Positions 36,501 to 48,500 of a DNA stretch of 64,000 bases are shown one piece after another. The stretch comes from Heligmosomoides polygyrus polygyrus (Eukaryota; Nematoda; Chromadorea; Rhabditida; Heligmosomidae). Position numbers and translations under genes: made by a program. How positions within the stretch are numbered: position 1 is the first letter of the stretch; every line of letters begins with the position of its first letter. A model generated the notes under the pieces. That model saw nothing but the letters and a program-made list of their open reading frames with translations, was not told the DNA's origin and did not search any database. Location of the stretch: contig OX377201.1 in NCBI GenBank assembly GCA_947396885.1, positions 64,888,983 through 64,952,982 of the forward strand, given 5' to 3'.

Positions 36501-39500
36501 CGTGTAGTTCCCAGCTGCGTCGCAGTAGCTCGATGTCTTTGGACTATGGGAGCATACTGCCTCCCTTAGGTTAACGGTGTAGCCGGGCTGAGTCCCGGCA
36601 AGAACGTGTGTTGAGCTATCCTTGTTGTCGCAAAAGGGTCCCATGTGCAGTCGGACTTCCCTGCTCCTGTACAGGTCTCCTCGGGATACCGTCACAAGCG
36701 GAATGACCGTAGGGTCAGCATCACCCTTTCGAGAGCCGTTCTCCACGTGGAAGGAGACATCGATCAGGGGCCTAGACGGCTTCGACGAGTTCAGTGGCGC
36801 TGTTTCGATGAGAAAGTGTTCCTCAGTGGTGTAGCGGAACGGCTTCACCTTGGTGTACTGGTACCGAGCTGCGTAGACCGCGTCTGGGGAGAGCGGCAGG
36901 TGAAACGTCCCGTTCGAAGACGTAGTGCTAGAGAGATCTTTTGTTATCAGGCCGAGTCATGGAAAGGGATCGCCGCTCACCTGAAGGTCTTTGACTTGGC
37001 TTTGCTTCCGTTTTTCGACAAATTTAGAGCCGAAAGCGTTACGAAACCCTCTTCGCTGTCGCCGTTGAGTTCCGTCTCCACAACAAGTTCATAGCCCGTA
37101 ACATGCTTTTGCACCTGAATTTCGATGTTTCGAGGCAGCTTATGATCAGTGCGGGAATGCATGCAGAGCTCCAGTTGCTAACGGAATAGTACTGAAAGAG
37201 ACCCTCTGTTTTTGCCTACCTCATTATCCCTCGTCATGCGGTTTTGCAGTCGCATGGGAAACTTCATTTTCACATAATTGTGCAATCAGTAACAAACGCA
37301 ATCTGCATCCCACTTTGATGCTGGGTTTCTTAATCTTCCCGTTTCCATGAAGTTTTGATGGTAATCCTATAAGCCTGTGTCGAAAAACTGCGGCCAGATA
37401 TCATTCGACGCATTCACTTCACTACACGCGCATTTCTAGCAGGGTTGGCTGCTGTCCGGGAGCTTTGAACTCACCGCGTACTGCCGCAGGTGTCGCAAAT
37501 AAGTGACGGAGGTTGTTGATTCGATGTCTCGGCAGACAAGGGGCGACTCATCTCGAAACTCCTGAGGAGCGGACCGCACCGCTAACGCACTCAGCCAGCA
37601 GACCCTGAACGGCGGTGACAGTGGCCCAAGATGGGAAATCTCGCGATAGACAAGAAAACCCACTGGTGGCACTTGAGTGGAGTGATGCGAGCGCGAACTT
37701 GGTGGGCGGAATCATTCAAATTCTCGATGTCATACAGGAGATCCATCTAAACAAATGCAAAGCAAGGTCGCGTGGCCGAAGACCTTCAGTTGTTAACAGG
37801 CTGACGACGAGAGCGCTTATCCCGTGTCTGGCGTGTGGGACGAAGCGCGCCATAGAAATGTGACACGATATCCTGACGCAAACTTCATCTAAGGACACGT
37901 TTGCTATGCCAAGCACGATGCTAATGTTCATCTCAACAACTACGGTCGAATACCCCTCCCCTCGCCACACGTTAACTAGGCTGATCGTATCAGGGTCACC
38001 GATTTCGTCGAACTTTGAGAGCTCATATGAGGTGCTGATCACGGATCTCACATTCGCTTTTCAGAATTCGGTCAACCTGCGTTAGGATTCGAGAAGTAGC
38101 GTTACATAGTGCGGTAAATTAGACGGTAGGAATGGGTCCAATGTGGCCAAAACTTCGTATAGGAGGTTATTTTGGTGCTCATGATAATCAGACGTCCGTT
38201 TTTGAATTTCCAGCTAACTAGCGGGGGCAGGTTGCGACAGGTATGGGTAACGCTCACCGGCGCATACCTATCGTCGCATACTCTGGCGACGGCCTTTCTG
38301 CCTTGTGAAAGGACGCAGCTATAGATTGAATTTCGGAGTTCACTGAAGACTTATTACCCACAAGGCATGTAAAAAGTGCGTGATTGTAAAATTAGCAATT
38401 ATTACCGAAGTGAATTGAACGCATTTTTAAAAAGGCGTAGGTAAGTTTCCAGCTTCCCACACAACTCCTATACAGAGTTTGGGTAAAGTCGGTGGTCCTG
38501 ACACGACTACCGATTAAGGAAACCGGCCGTAATCGTCCGAAAGAACATCGGCATCGTGTTCAGCATCCCGAATAACCTCTCTGGATGAACTTTGGATGGA
38601 CCGGACATCATTCTTGTTAAAATAATACGTCGTCGCCCGACTATTGCAGAGGGCAGCTCACTGTCCTCATTACAGACGCTGCACACCACCAGGAATGGTG
38701 ATGCCTTATAGAAAGCATGACAGTTGGAGCTAACAAGAGTCCATATTCTGACCATGGGTTAACACCATGCTACATCCTACTCGGAAACGATCGAATCATA
38801 TCATCCTATCAGCCATGTCATCCCTTTCTATTGTCGCCTTTTATGTTGGCACTTATTTAGACCAACTGAAAGTTCGGCAAAGAAATCGAAATGTGTTTGA
38901 AACTCTCCAGCTCCTTCATATTTCACTGTTCAATTCTGCATCACGACTCTTATCACAGAGCCCTGGCTTCCATCTGCGCTGTTGTATAAAAAAACTGATG
39001 GTGAATAAAAGGCATATCTCGTCAGCATTCCCAAAAAATGGCAAGGTGCACCCATGCCTCGAAGCAAGGACAAAATTGCCGGAGCTATTGTTGGAAATTT
39101 GCATGCTCCGTAAAAGGTTAGCCGTCAGTGTCTTCATGTGACTGCGCTCTGTAAGGGTTTCCAGAATGCTCACAACCATTTCCAAGTAACTCCTAACTTC
39201 TTTATTTTTGAAACCTCGGCATTGTAAGTTGATATATTGTGCGAGGTGTTAGATGAACTTTTTGTTCAGTAGGGCCTGACCTTTGTACGTTGCGTCCTCT
39301 TTAGAGGCATAGGTACAGTGGCGGCAAAATACATATTTACGGACACCTACCTCTCCGCTGTTCTTCTATCGTAGCCTTGGAATCAAGGAATCTGGAGAAA
39401 AAAATAGTAGGTTCTTAGAATCCTCTGAAAATTCTCTACAGTGCAGAACTAACAATAAATGTCGTCCTGGCAACTCTAAATTTACAGAGAAATTCGAGTG

Positions 39501-42500
39501 AAAGAAAAATCTCCATAAGGTAATGGATGGGAACCACCTCCTCGAAATCACATAGTATTACAATTGTTCTCCGAAACACGTTTATTACCAAGGAACTGAT
39601 CAATAGCCTTTGTTCTTGATCAAGCCAGCCATCGGTTCGGTTCCGCATTGAGTCGACCAATTTCATGATTTCCCCTCCACTGGTACAGCAATCCACTCTC
39701 CCTTAATGACTGACTCCAATTTATCCGGATTCTTCCGTCTTAAGCGTTTCACCACTTTGTCCATGTCGTTTCAAAGGTGTTCAATAGGTTTAAATCGGGA
39801 CATTGCGCAGGCCGCTTCAAGACCTCGATCCTTTTCGCCTCAAGCCACTGCCTCTCCTTTCTGCTTGTACGCTTTCGATTGCTGTCGTGCTGGAAAATGA
39901 AGCCTACTCCCATTTCCTTCCGAGCGACGATTCATCATATTTTCTAGAATGTCCGTATACAAATGTTGGTCCATAGTTCCGAGGAATCGATGTACTGGCT
40001 CTGGCCCGCGTCCGCTCATTGCCGCCCATACCATTACAGAACCTCCTCCTTCTTTGACAGTACATTGTGTGCAGTTGGGATTGAAATCCTCACCGACACG
40101 TCGACGGACATAGCAAATTCCACCAGATCCGACCCTGTTCAACTTCGATTCGTCTGAAAATAGCACTTTTCCCAGTGTTCGGCCTCCCTCTCCCGATGTT
40201 CTCTTGCGAATCTGACGCGTGCTATCCAATTCCACGACGAGACCAATTTTTGTCGAGCCACGTGTCCTCTCAATCCAAACTCAGCTAAAGGATCCCGATT
40301 GCTTCGAACCGAAAGTCTTATGATTCCGCTTGCTGCTATTTCTATATGGACATGAATAGCCGTTTTGAAACGATCTTTTAGTGAAAGGCGATGAATATCA
40401 CAGTCCTGCCTAGGTGTCGACGTGATCACTGCCTTCTCTGCCTTTCATATTCTCCTGCATTTGCCTGCACATCCTTGCACGCTTAAAAACAGTAGATATC
40501 GGCAACTTGAGCTTTATTCCAATGTCGGCGCAGGACCATTTCAAGTCTCGAAGAAGCACAGATTGAGCCCGCTGAGCTGAGGTTAGCCACTTGCCTTTTA
40601 CCATCTTCGGGAGGGCTGCTTGTCGTTGAAAGGACAGTGACCGATTAACACTATGTGAAGCTATTTGCTGCGCAAATTATCAATGTTATTTATTTATATT
40701 ATTACCAGCGTTCAGCGGCCTCGCGGCCGCCAAACGTCTGGATGGGGGCTTCGCCCCTAAACCCTGAGTATAGAACACCCGACCGTGTTCTTTTCTTCTT
40801 TAGGCCCTCTTACTTTCATTTCATTCTCCGAAGTACATACATGTTCTACTAAGTCCTGAGGAACAGACTGTAGGAGTCTCATCCCAAAGTGCTTAATCTG
40901 CGGAAAAATAAATGAAACCAATGGGTGTCGGTAGACCGCTCGATACCGTTAACTGTCCGACAGCAATCATGTTCCTCCGATAACTTCAACCATTCTCCTT
41001 ACCCTCACTCTCAACCCCTCCAATACGCTTTACACTTGTGCCGGAGTGAAAAAAAGAAATAAAGGCGTAGTGAGAGTCAAATACACGCACACTTGTCGAA
41101 CAAAGCCTTTAAAAAGTCTTCTCACGAATGTTGTGCAAAGTATGATCTGTGGAACGACTTCTGGATCTGGACGCACGATGTACGACGTCTGGATCACGTG
41201 TTCTGAATCCGGATGCATGTTGATATCGTCTGTGATACATATGCTGAGCCCCAACGCACGTGTAACGACGTCGACAACACGTCTTCTGAAGCCTGATACA
41301 CGTTGGACGATACTGATAAAAAATCATAATCCGCCGTTATTGGTCCCCTTTACTGGACCCCCTCCTTCAGTGGTCCCATCTTCACTGGTCCCCTACCGTC
41401 TCACTCCCCCCCCCCCCCTTATACTGGTCCTCTCTTCATTGGGCCTCCTTCACCACTCGCCCCCCCCCCCCGTTACTAGTCCCCCCTCACCGGACCCCCC
41501 CCCCTGAAATGGTCCCTCTTGTGGTCCCCTCTTCACTGGTCCTCCTTCTTTCCATTCCCCCCATTACTGGGCCCTCCCTTGCAGTGGTCCCCCTTAGTGG
41601 TCCCCTCTTCACTGGTCCCTCCTCCCCCGTTACCGGTCCCCCTCACCGGACCCTCCCCTGAAGTGGTCCCCCTTTGGGTGCCCTCTTCACTGGTCCTCCT
41701 TCTTTTCACTCCTCCCCCCCCTCATTGCTGGACCCTGTCCCTGCAGTGGTTCCCTTTAGTGGTCCCCTCTTCAGTGGTCCTCCTTCTTTCCACTCCCTCC
41801 CCCCATTATTGGACCATCCTTTGCTGATCCCCCATTACTTATCCTCCCTCACTGGTCATACATCGGTGACATGTCGTCTGAACCGGGACACTCCTCGCAC
41901 GATATCGATAAGACCCCTTCTTAACCCAAGCATCCATTCATCGACATCGGTGACACCTCTTCTGAACCTAGACACCGACTGCGCGACATGGGTGACACAA
42001 CTCCTGAATCCGGACACCACTTGGGCGACGTCGGTGACACCTCTTCTGAACCTAGACACCCACTGCACGACATGGGTGACACAACTCCAGAACCCGGACG
42101 CCTGTCGAGCGACGTCGGTAACACGTCTTTTCAAACCGTTCGTCCTTTGCGCGACATCGGTGACACGTCTTCTGAATCCGGACACCACTTGGGGGGCATC
42201 TGTGACACCTCTTCTGAACCTAGACACTCACTGCGCGACATGAGTGACACAACTCCTGAACCCGGACGCCTGTTGAACACCGACGGTGAGATGTCATCTC
42301 AACCCAGATGCCCTTTGTGCGACATCGGCGACACATCTTTTGACGCACGCGACGCGACGTGGGTCACATCTTGTCTCAACCCGGACGCCTGTCACTCGAC
42401 GTCTATGAAAAGCTAGATGGACCGACGGAAGGACGGATGGACAGACGGACGGACAGACACAACCGCTTACTCTTTTATATAAATGTAGGATTTAGCATTG

Positions 42501-45500
42501 ATCATTATGATCTGCTGCAATTTATTGTGATTTTGAAGAGGTGTTTCCCATTCATGACCTCATGACTATTTTCCTTTCACTCGAATTCCTTTTTAAATTT
42601 AGCGTTGCTAAGACGACATTTAGCTGCGTGTTGTAGAGAATTTTCAGAGGATTCTAAAAACCTGCCCAAGTTTCCGCCTGGATCTAACGTTACGATCGAA
42701 AAATTCCGCAGAGGTACGTGCCCGTAAATAAATATTCTGCCACCACTGTACATCTAAGAATCTAAGGACGAAACCTACTCGTTATCAAGCACAGAATCTC
42801 ATCTGTGGACATATGCCTCTGAAGACGATGGAACGTCTAAACGTCAGGCTCTACTGAATAAAGAGTTCACCTGAGAACCTCGTGTGGCACAATATGTGTA
42901 TTACTGAGATTAACAGCTCACAACAATGTTGGACAAGAGCCTGCTAATCTGCCTAACAAGCGCCTCTTCTCTCCGTTCTCTTCACTGAGCATGCTACTCA
43001 CGGATATCTCGATGGTTACGGAGTCCTCGTCGGCATGGAGTAGCATGTGCTCCGTAGTCAGGGAGGACTCACAATGCACGTCCACGGAGACGTGCAGCTC
43101 TGCAGCGGGAATCCTGAAGAGGAAGCTCTTAGAGTGTCGAAGAATTTCCCGGGGACTCCGATCTGCGACCTTTCCTCTTCCGTCCATCTCGACGTCACGT
43201 ACAACTGTTCTGCGCTCTCTTCCCCATCCATGTTGCGGTGCATGAGGACCTGCAAGTTTCGGTCACAGCTTTAGTACCGGCCTTCTATTTGGGTATCCGT
43301 TTAAAGGATCGCTGGAAATATGCTCTCATGCTGAAAACTAAAGTTAGAGCACCTCAGCTGAAAGCGAGACTGCGGGAAGTGAGGCAATGGAAAGGGCGAA
43401 AATCCTGTGTAGAATGGTGGAGTGACAAAACTCGCATCAGGATAAACACCCAATGTCTGATTCAACTCTACAAGTGCTTGCTGTTACTTGTGGTGAAAGA
43501 CGGCTTGCTAACTTGCCGCTTTCTCAGCGAGCGCAAGCGACGGAGAAAATTCTTAGGGGGCAATAAGAGAAATTTATCACGAAGCGAACCTCTAGAGAGA
43601 TGTGCGACATCCACACGGGGCTCTAACAAGGGAAGCCTATGAACTTCCCTTAAGGATTCTCAACGAGACCTATATTGTCTTGTAGGGCGCCGGACGAGGA
43701 TCACAGAACTGTGTTTCGTTTTTGCTAAGGGCCACTGGGTGATCCAAAAATGGCAAAAAAGGTATCACTTCAAAGCGGGCTGACAAGGCAGACGTGACAC
43801 CTGAAATGGCCCTGTCGTGCTCAGAACTTGACCAAAAAAAGCTTTACAGGTCAAATTAAAATTTGATTACAGTAATACATAGTAATACATACATGATAAT
43901 TTACATTTCCTAGACGAAGCTGCAAGGCACATTCAAGTGATTCATCCGTATCGATTATGGCAGCGACTGGATGGGCGAATAGATAGCGATGCGGACTTAC
44001 GGAAGAGGGGTCGAGGGTACGATTCCGGAGCGGTTAAGAAATTTGTTGGTGGTCTGTTCCCGTTTTAACGAAAGAGGAGTAAATTTTGGAATCGGTAGGT
44101 TAAGTTCTGAGCAGTATAGGGTCATTCCAGGTGTCATTTATGCCTTATCAGCCTGCTCTGAAGTGATACCATTTTTTGCAATTTTCGGACCACTCAGTGG
44201 CCGGTAGCAAAAAAAGCACAGTTCTATGATACTCGTCCGATGCCCTACAAGACCATATAGGTCTCGTTTAAGATCTTTGGGGGAAGTTCATGGACTTTCC
44301 TTGTAAGGTTAAGGGCGCTACCCGGCGCTCCTTGTGCAAACAGCAAGCAAAACAGCTCTTCCTCCGGAAACTATGTTGAACCAGTTTTGAATAGCTCTTC
44401 TAGGTTTCAAGGCAGGCTTCACATTAAAGCTTTTGAAGAACTTCAAGGTCTTGGATTTAGAAATTCCCGTACCACTCGAATAGGCTTTGACTCTTTTGAA
44501 GCCATACAACACCGCCCGCGTCGCGCGGTCAAAAAGACGGAACCGTCGCATGCTCATAACTCCTTTAATTTTAAGTTGTTTGAGAAACTGTTAATGCCAC
44601 TCGATTCGTCTCCTCGAGATCTACACAAACATCTATAAAACTTTACCAGACCTCCGCGTTTTCGCCGTGGGTGGCCTAGACTTTGGAGTGCACATGGACA
44701 ATGCATATAGAATCGAACCTATCAACCGAATTGGCGCGACAACATGTAGAGTGAGCGTCTGGAGAACTTTATCAGAAATTTCCAGCCGCCCTACTCGGGA
44801 ATTGCTCCAACCTGTCCCGGCGGGACTTAAGTGTGCGCCGTGTACAATGCGTATAGAGATGAACCTAACAATCGAGTGGGTTTGACAACTGGCAGAGAGA
44901 GCGTTTGGGGACTTCCATCATAAATTTCCGGACGTCCTACTAAGGAATTGCTCTAAAGCTGTCCAGCTAGCCTTTGGAGTGTTCCGTGAACAATGCATAT
45001 AGAATCGAACCTTTCAATCGAGGGGGACGACCGCTTTTGCGCGCGCGGGCCTGTTCGGAGCGCAATAACTCTTTCAAGTTCAAATCGTTTCGACTGCAAC
45101 TCAAGGGTTTTGTGGGCAGTAAAACGGACTAATAGTACACTAGAGTAGAACAGTGTAGCTTAGGAAGAGACAATGTTACAGGGGTGGGAAAATGCAGGTG
45201 AGGCTTGTGTGACGCATTTTTTTTCCGAGTTCCCTGGACCACTGCGGGAAGACCCGGAGAGCAAACGGCCTTAAGATGCGTATGCAAACAGAGCGCTTAA
45301 GGTACCTCACGATGACCTGCTCAAAACTTCTCAGCTTCCTAAACTGCCTTAGCCTCAGCTGCCAGTTTAAAGCGGCGGAAGATAGCGGTTAGAGTTTCTT
45401 GCGCTCTTACTCGCTCAGATTTGAGTGCTCGCTACTCGCAATGGTACCGTCCTGTTCAGCATGAAAAGCGCTATCGAATGGTTCCAATTTCGACCGATTT

Positions 45501-48500
45501 TGGAAACATCGATTTTTGGCAGATTCGCATCGAGGATGAGGCCGGTCGAAATTGGAACCATTCGATAGCGCTTTTCATGCTGAACAGAACGGTACTACAA
45601 TACCGCTCAAATTCTTTGCAAATAAGACGCTTTGCGACGGATTAATCCGCCACAAAGCGTCGCATTGCCGTAACTCTTTTCATAGTTACTTGTTTAAAAT
45701 CTAGTTAACACCATTAGAAGCCCCGTCTCATTTTCTATCCAGCGATCTAAACATCGTCTAAATCGATTGTACAGTGACCTAGTTATGAAGCTTTTCTTTC
45801 CTCGGCTCCGTTAATTGATTTACGACCCCTCCGAGATCCCCAGTGGCATGTCCTTAAGGCTTTCCGTTGACGAGGTTCATCGAAACTCAGAAATCCTCCA
45901 TTGTTTCAGCAGATCTGTATTTGTTACGCATCAAGTGTCATTGTGGTACTAAATAGTGCCAAGTTTGAATATCATAGGCCCGATTTCGGATAAACGCAAA
46001 CGCGCGGAAACCCTAAGATTCAGTTAAGAATTACCCAACTAGTAGCCTGCTACAGAAGACAGTATTCTACTATTCCATTGTGGGAACGATGGTCTTTATA
46101 AAACGTGTAAAATGGCTTTGAGAAATGAACAGAAATGACTAGATTTTCTTTTTTCCAACAAGGGATTGGTCCAATCTCAATATGCGGCGTAGTATTTCTC
46201 CTATCTTTGAACTTTGGTTTCTGCTGTACAGGATAAGTACGAAAGCCGTGTTTTTTGTTGTCTACAGTAGACCACAAGCACATTCGAATCTGAGAAGAAC
46301 GGAAAGATTTTGAGCGTTCAAAGTAGATTTCTATGCGGCCAAAGTTTGACGAAAACAACAAAAAATTTTGTTTCAATCGCTTACCTCTTTATGGATGAGT
46401 TTTTTCGAAAAATCAACTGGACAGCATTTCTNNNNNNNNNNNNNNNNNNNNNNNNNNNNNNNNNNNNNNNNNNNNNNNNNNNNNNNNNNNNNNNNNNNNN
46501 NNNNNNNNNNNNNNNNNNNNNNNNNNNNNNNNNNNNNNNNNNNNNNNNNNNNNNNNNNNNNNNNNNNNNNNNNNNNNNNNNNNNNNNNNNNNNNNNNNNN
46601 NNNNNNNNNNNNNNNNNNNNNNNNNNNNNNNATTCTGACCATGGGTTAATACCATGCTACATCCTACTCGGAAACGATCGAATCATATCATCCTATCAGC
46701 CATGTCATCCCTTTCTATTGTCGCCTTTTATGTTGGCACTTATTTAGACCAACTGAAAGTTCGGCAAAGAAATCGAAATGTGTTTGAAACTCTCCAGCTC
46801 CTTCATATTTCACTGTTCAATTCTGCATCACGACTCTTATCACAGAGCCCTGGCTTCCATCTGCGCTGTTGTATAAAAAACTGATGGTGAATAAAAGGCA
46901 TATCTCGTCAGCATTCCCAAAAAATGGCAAGGTGCACCCATGCCTCGAAGCAAGGACAAAATTGCCGGAGCTATTGTTGGAAATTTGCATGCTCCGTAAA
47001 AGGTTAGCCGTCAGTGTCTTCATGTGACTGCGCTCTGTAAGGGTTTCCAGAATGCTCACAACCATTTCCAAGTAACTCCTAACTTCTTTATTTTTGAAAC
47101 CTCGGCATTGTAAGTTGATATATTGTGCGAGGTGTTAGATGAACTTTTGTTCAGTAAGGCCTGACCTTTGTACGTTGCGTCCTCTTTAGAGGCATAGGTA
47201 CAGTAGCGGCAAAATACATATTTACGGACACCTACCTCTCCGCTGTTCTTCTATCGTAGCCTTGGAATCAAGGAATCTGGAGAAAAAAATAGTAGGTTCT
47301 TAGAATCCTCTGAAAATTCTCTACAGTGCAGAACTAACAATAAATGTCGTCCTGGCAACTCTAAATTTACAGAGAAATTCGAGTGAAAGAAAAATCTCCA
47401 TAAGGTAATGGATGGGAACCACATCCTCGAAATCACATAGTATTACAATTGTTCTCCAAAACGCGTTTATTACCAAGGAACTGATCAATAGCCTTTGTTC
47501 TTGATCAAGCCAGCCATCGGTTCCGCATTGAGTCGACCAATTTCATGATTTCCCCTCCACTGGTACAGCAATCCACTCTCCCTTAATGACTGACTCCAAT
47601 TTATCCGGATTCTTCCGTCTTAAGCGTTTCACCACTTTGTCCATGTCGTTTCAAAGGTGTTCAATAGGTTTAAATCGGGACATTGCGCAGGCCGCTTCAA
47701 GACCTCGATCCTTTTCGCCTCAAGCCACTGCCTCTCCTTTCTGCTTGTACGCTTTCGATTGCTGTCGTGCTGGAAAATGAAGCCTATTCCCATTTCCTTC
47801 CGAGCGACGATTCATCATATTTTCTAGAATGTCCGTATACAAGTGTTGGTCCATAGTTCCGAGGAATCGATGTACTGGCTCTGGCCCGCGTCCGCTCATT
47901 GCCGCCCATACCATTACAGAACCTCCTCCTTCTTTGACAGTACATTGTGTGCAGTTGGGATTGAAATCCTCACCGACACGTCGACGGACATAGCAAATTC
48001 CACCAGATCCGACCCTGTTCAACTTCGATTCGTCTGAAAATAGCACTTTTCCCAGTGTTCGGCCTCCCTCTCCCGATGTTCTCTTGCGAATCTGACGCGT
48101 GCTATCCAATTCCACGACGAGACCAATTTTTGTCGAGCCACGTGTCCTCTCAATCCAAACTCAGCTAAAGGATTCCGAATGCTTCGAACCGAAAGTCTTA
48201 TGATTCCGCTTGCTGCTATTTCTATATGGACATGAATAGCCGTTTTGAAACGATCTTTTAGTGAAAGGCGATGAATATCACAGTCCTGCCTAGGTGTCGA
48301 CGTGATCACTGCCTTCTCTGCATTTCATGTTCTCCTCCATTTGCCTGCACATCCTTGCACGCTAAAAACAGTAGATATCGGCAACTTGAGCTTTATTCCA
48401 ATGTCGGCGCAGGACCATTTCAAGTCTCGAAGAAGCACAGATTGAGCCCGCTGAGCTGAGGTTAGCCACTTGCCTTTTACCATCTTCGGGAGGGCTGCTT

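Larger units (their letters stand above)
40705..42485 (-). mobile_element. Helentron/HINE-like element C (copy 1)
   Basis: Begins with the hairpin CCAGCGTTCAGCGGCCTCGC / GGCCGCCAAACGTCTGG and the GGGGCTTCGCCCC palindrome. CTGGTCCC minisatellite (41335-41860) and 42-bp minisatellite (41865-42415) follow, and it ends GGACAGACGGACGGACAGAC and TTTTATATAAAT. On the minus strand this gives TATATAAAAGAG followed by (GTCY)n, the layout known for DINE-1/HINE elements. No Rep/helicase is present. Confidence 0.6.
39316..42748 (-). mobile_element. Tc1-type element with nested insertion, copy 1
   Basis: Ends CAGTGGCGGCAAAATACATA at 39316 and the inverted CAGTGGTGGCAGAATATTTA ending at 42748 (minus strand), with TA on both sides. 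It carries a broken transposase and has a Helentron-like element inserted at 40705-42485. Confidence 0.85.
38748..45549. repeat. 6.8-kb duplicated block, copy 1
   Basis: From ATTCTGACCATGGGTTAA to GAGGATGAGGCCGGTCGAA it is nearly identical to 46632-53438 in the same orientation, with scattered single-base changes. The larger differences are an extra ~450 bp of minisatellite here (about 41440-41790) and about one extra satellite unit in copy 2. It contains nested-gene exons 6 and 7. Confidence 0.95.

Noticed and set aside
37884..38051. An extra nested-gene exon (YSTVVVEMNISIVLGIANVS)
   Set aside because: It would enter in phase 2, but the preceding exon leaves in phase 0. The join to 37746 works without it, and its 5' part resembles a dispersed repeat.
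41865..42415. A CRISPR array
   Set aside because: Units are contiguous and diverged throughout with no constant-repeat/unique-spacer pattern, in a eukaryotic transposon.
41674..42416. Repeat-protein genes with 14-residue units (both strands), and the same at 49351-49958
   Set aside because: The same 42-bp array inside a transposon, open in at least four frames. Nothing favours one frame.
46310..46747. Open frames crossing the N gap
   Set aside because: Unknown bases were translated as X; the frames have no meaning.
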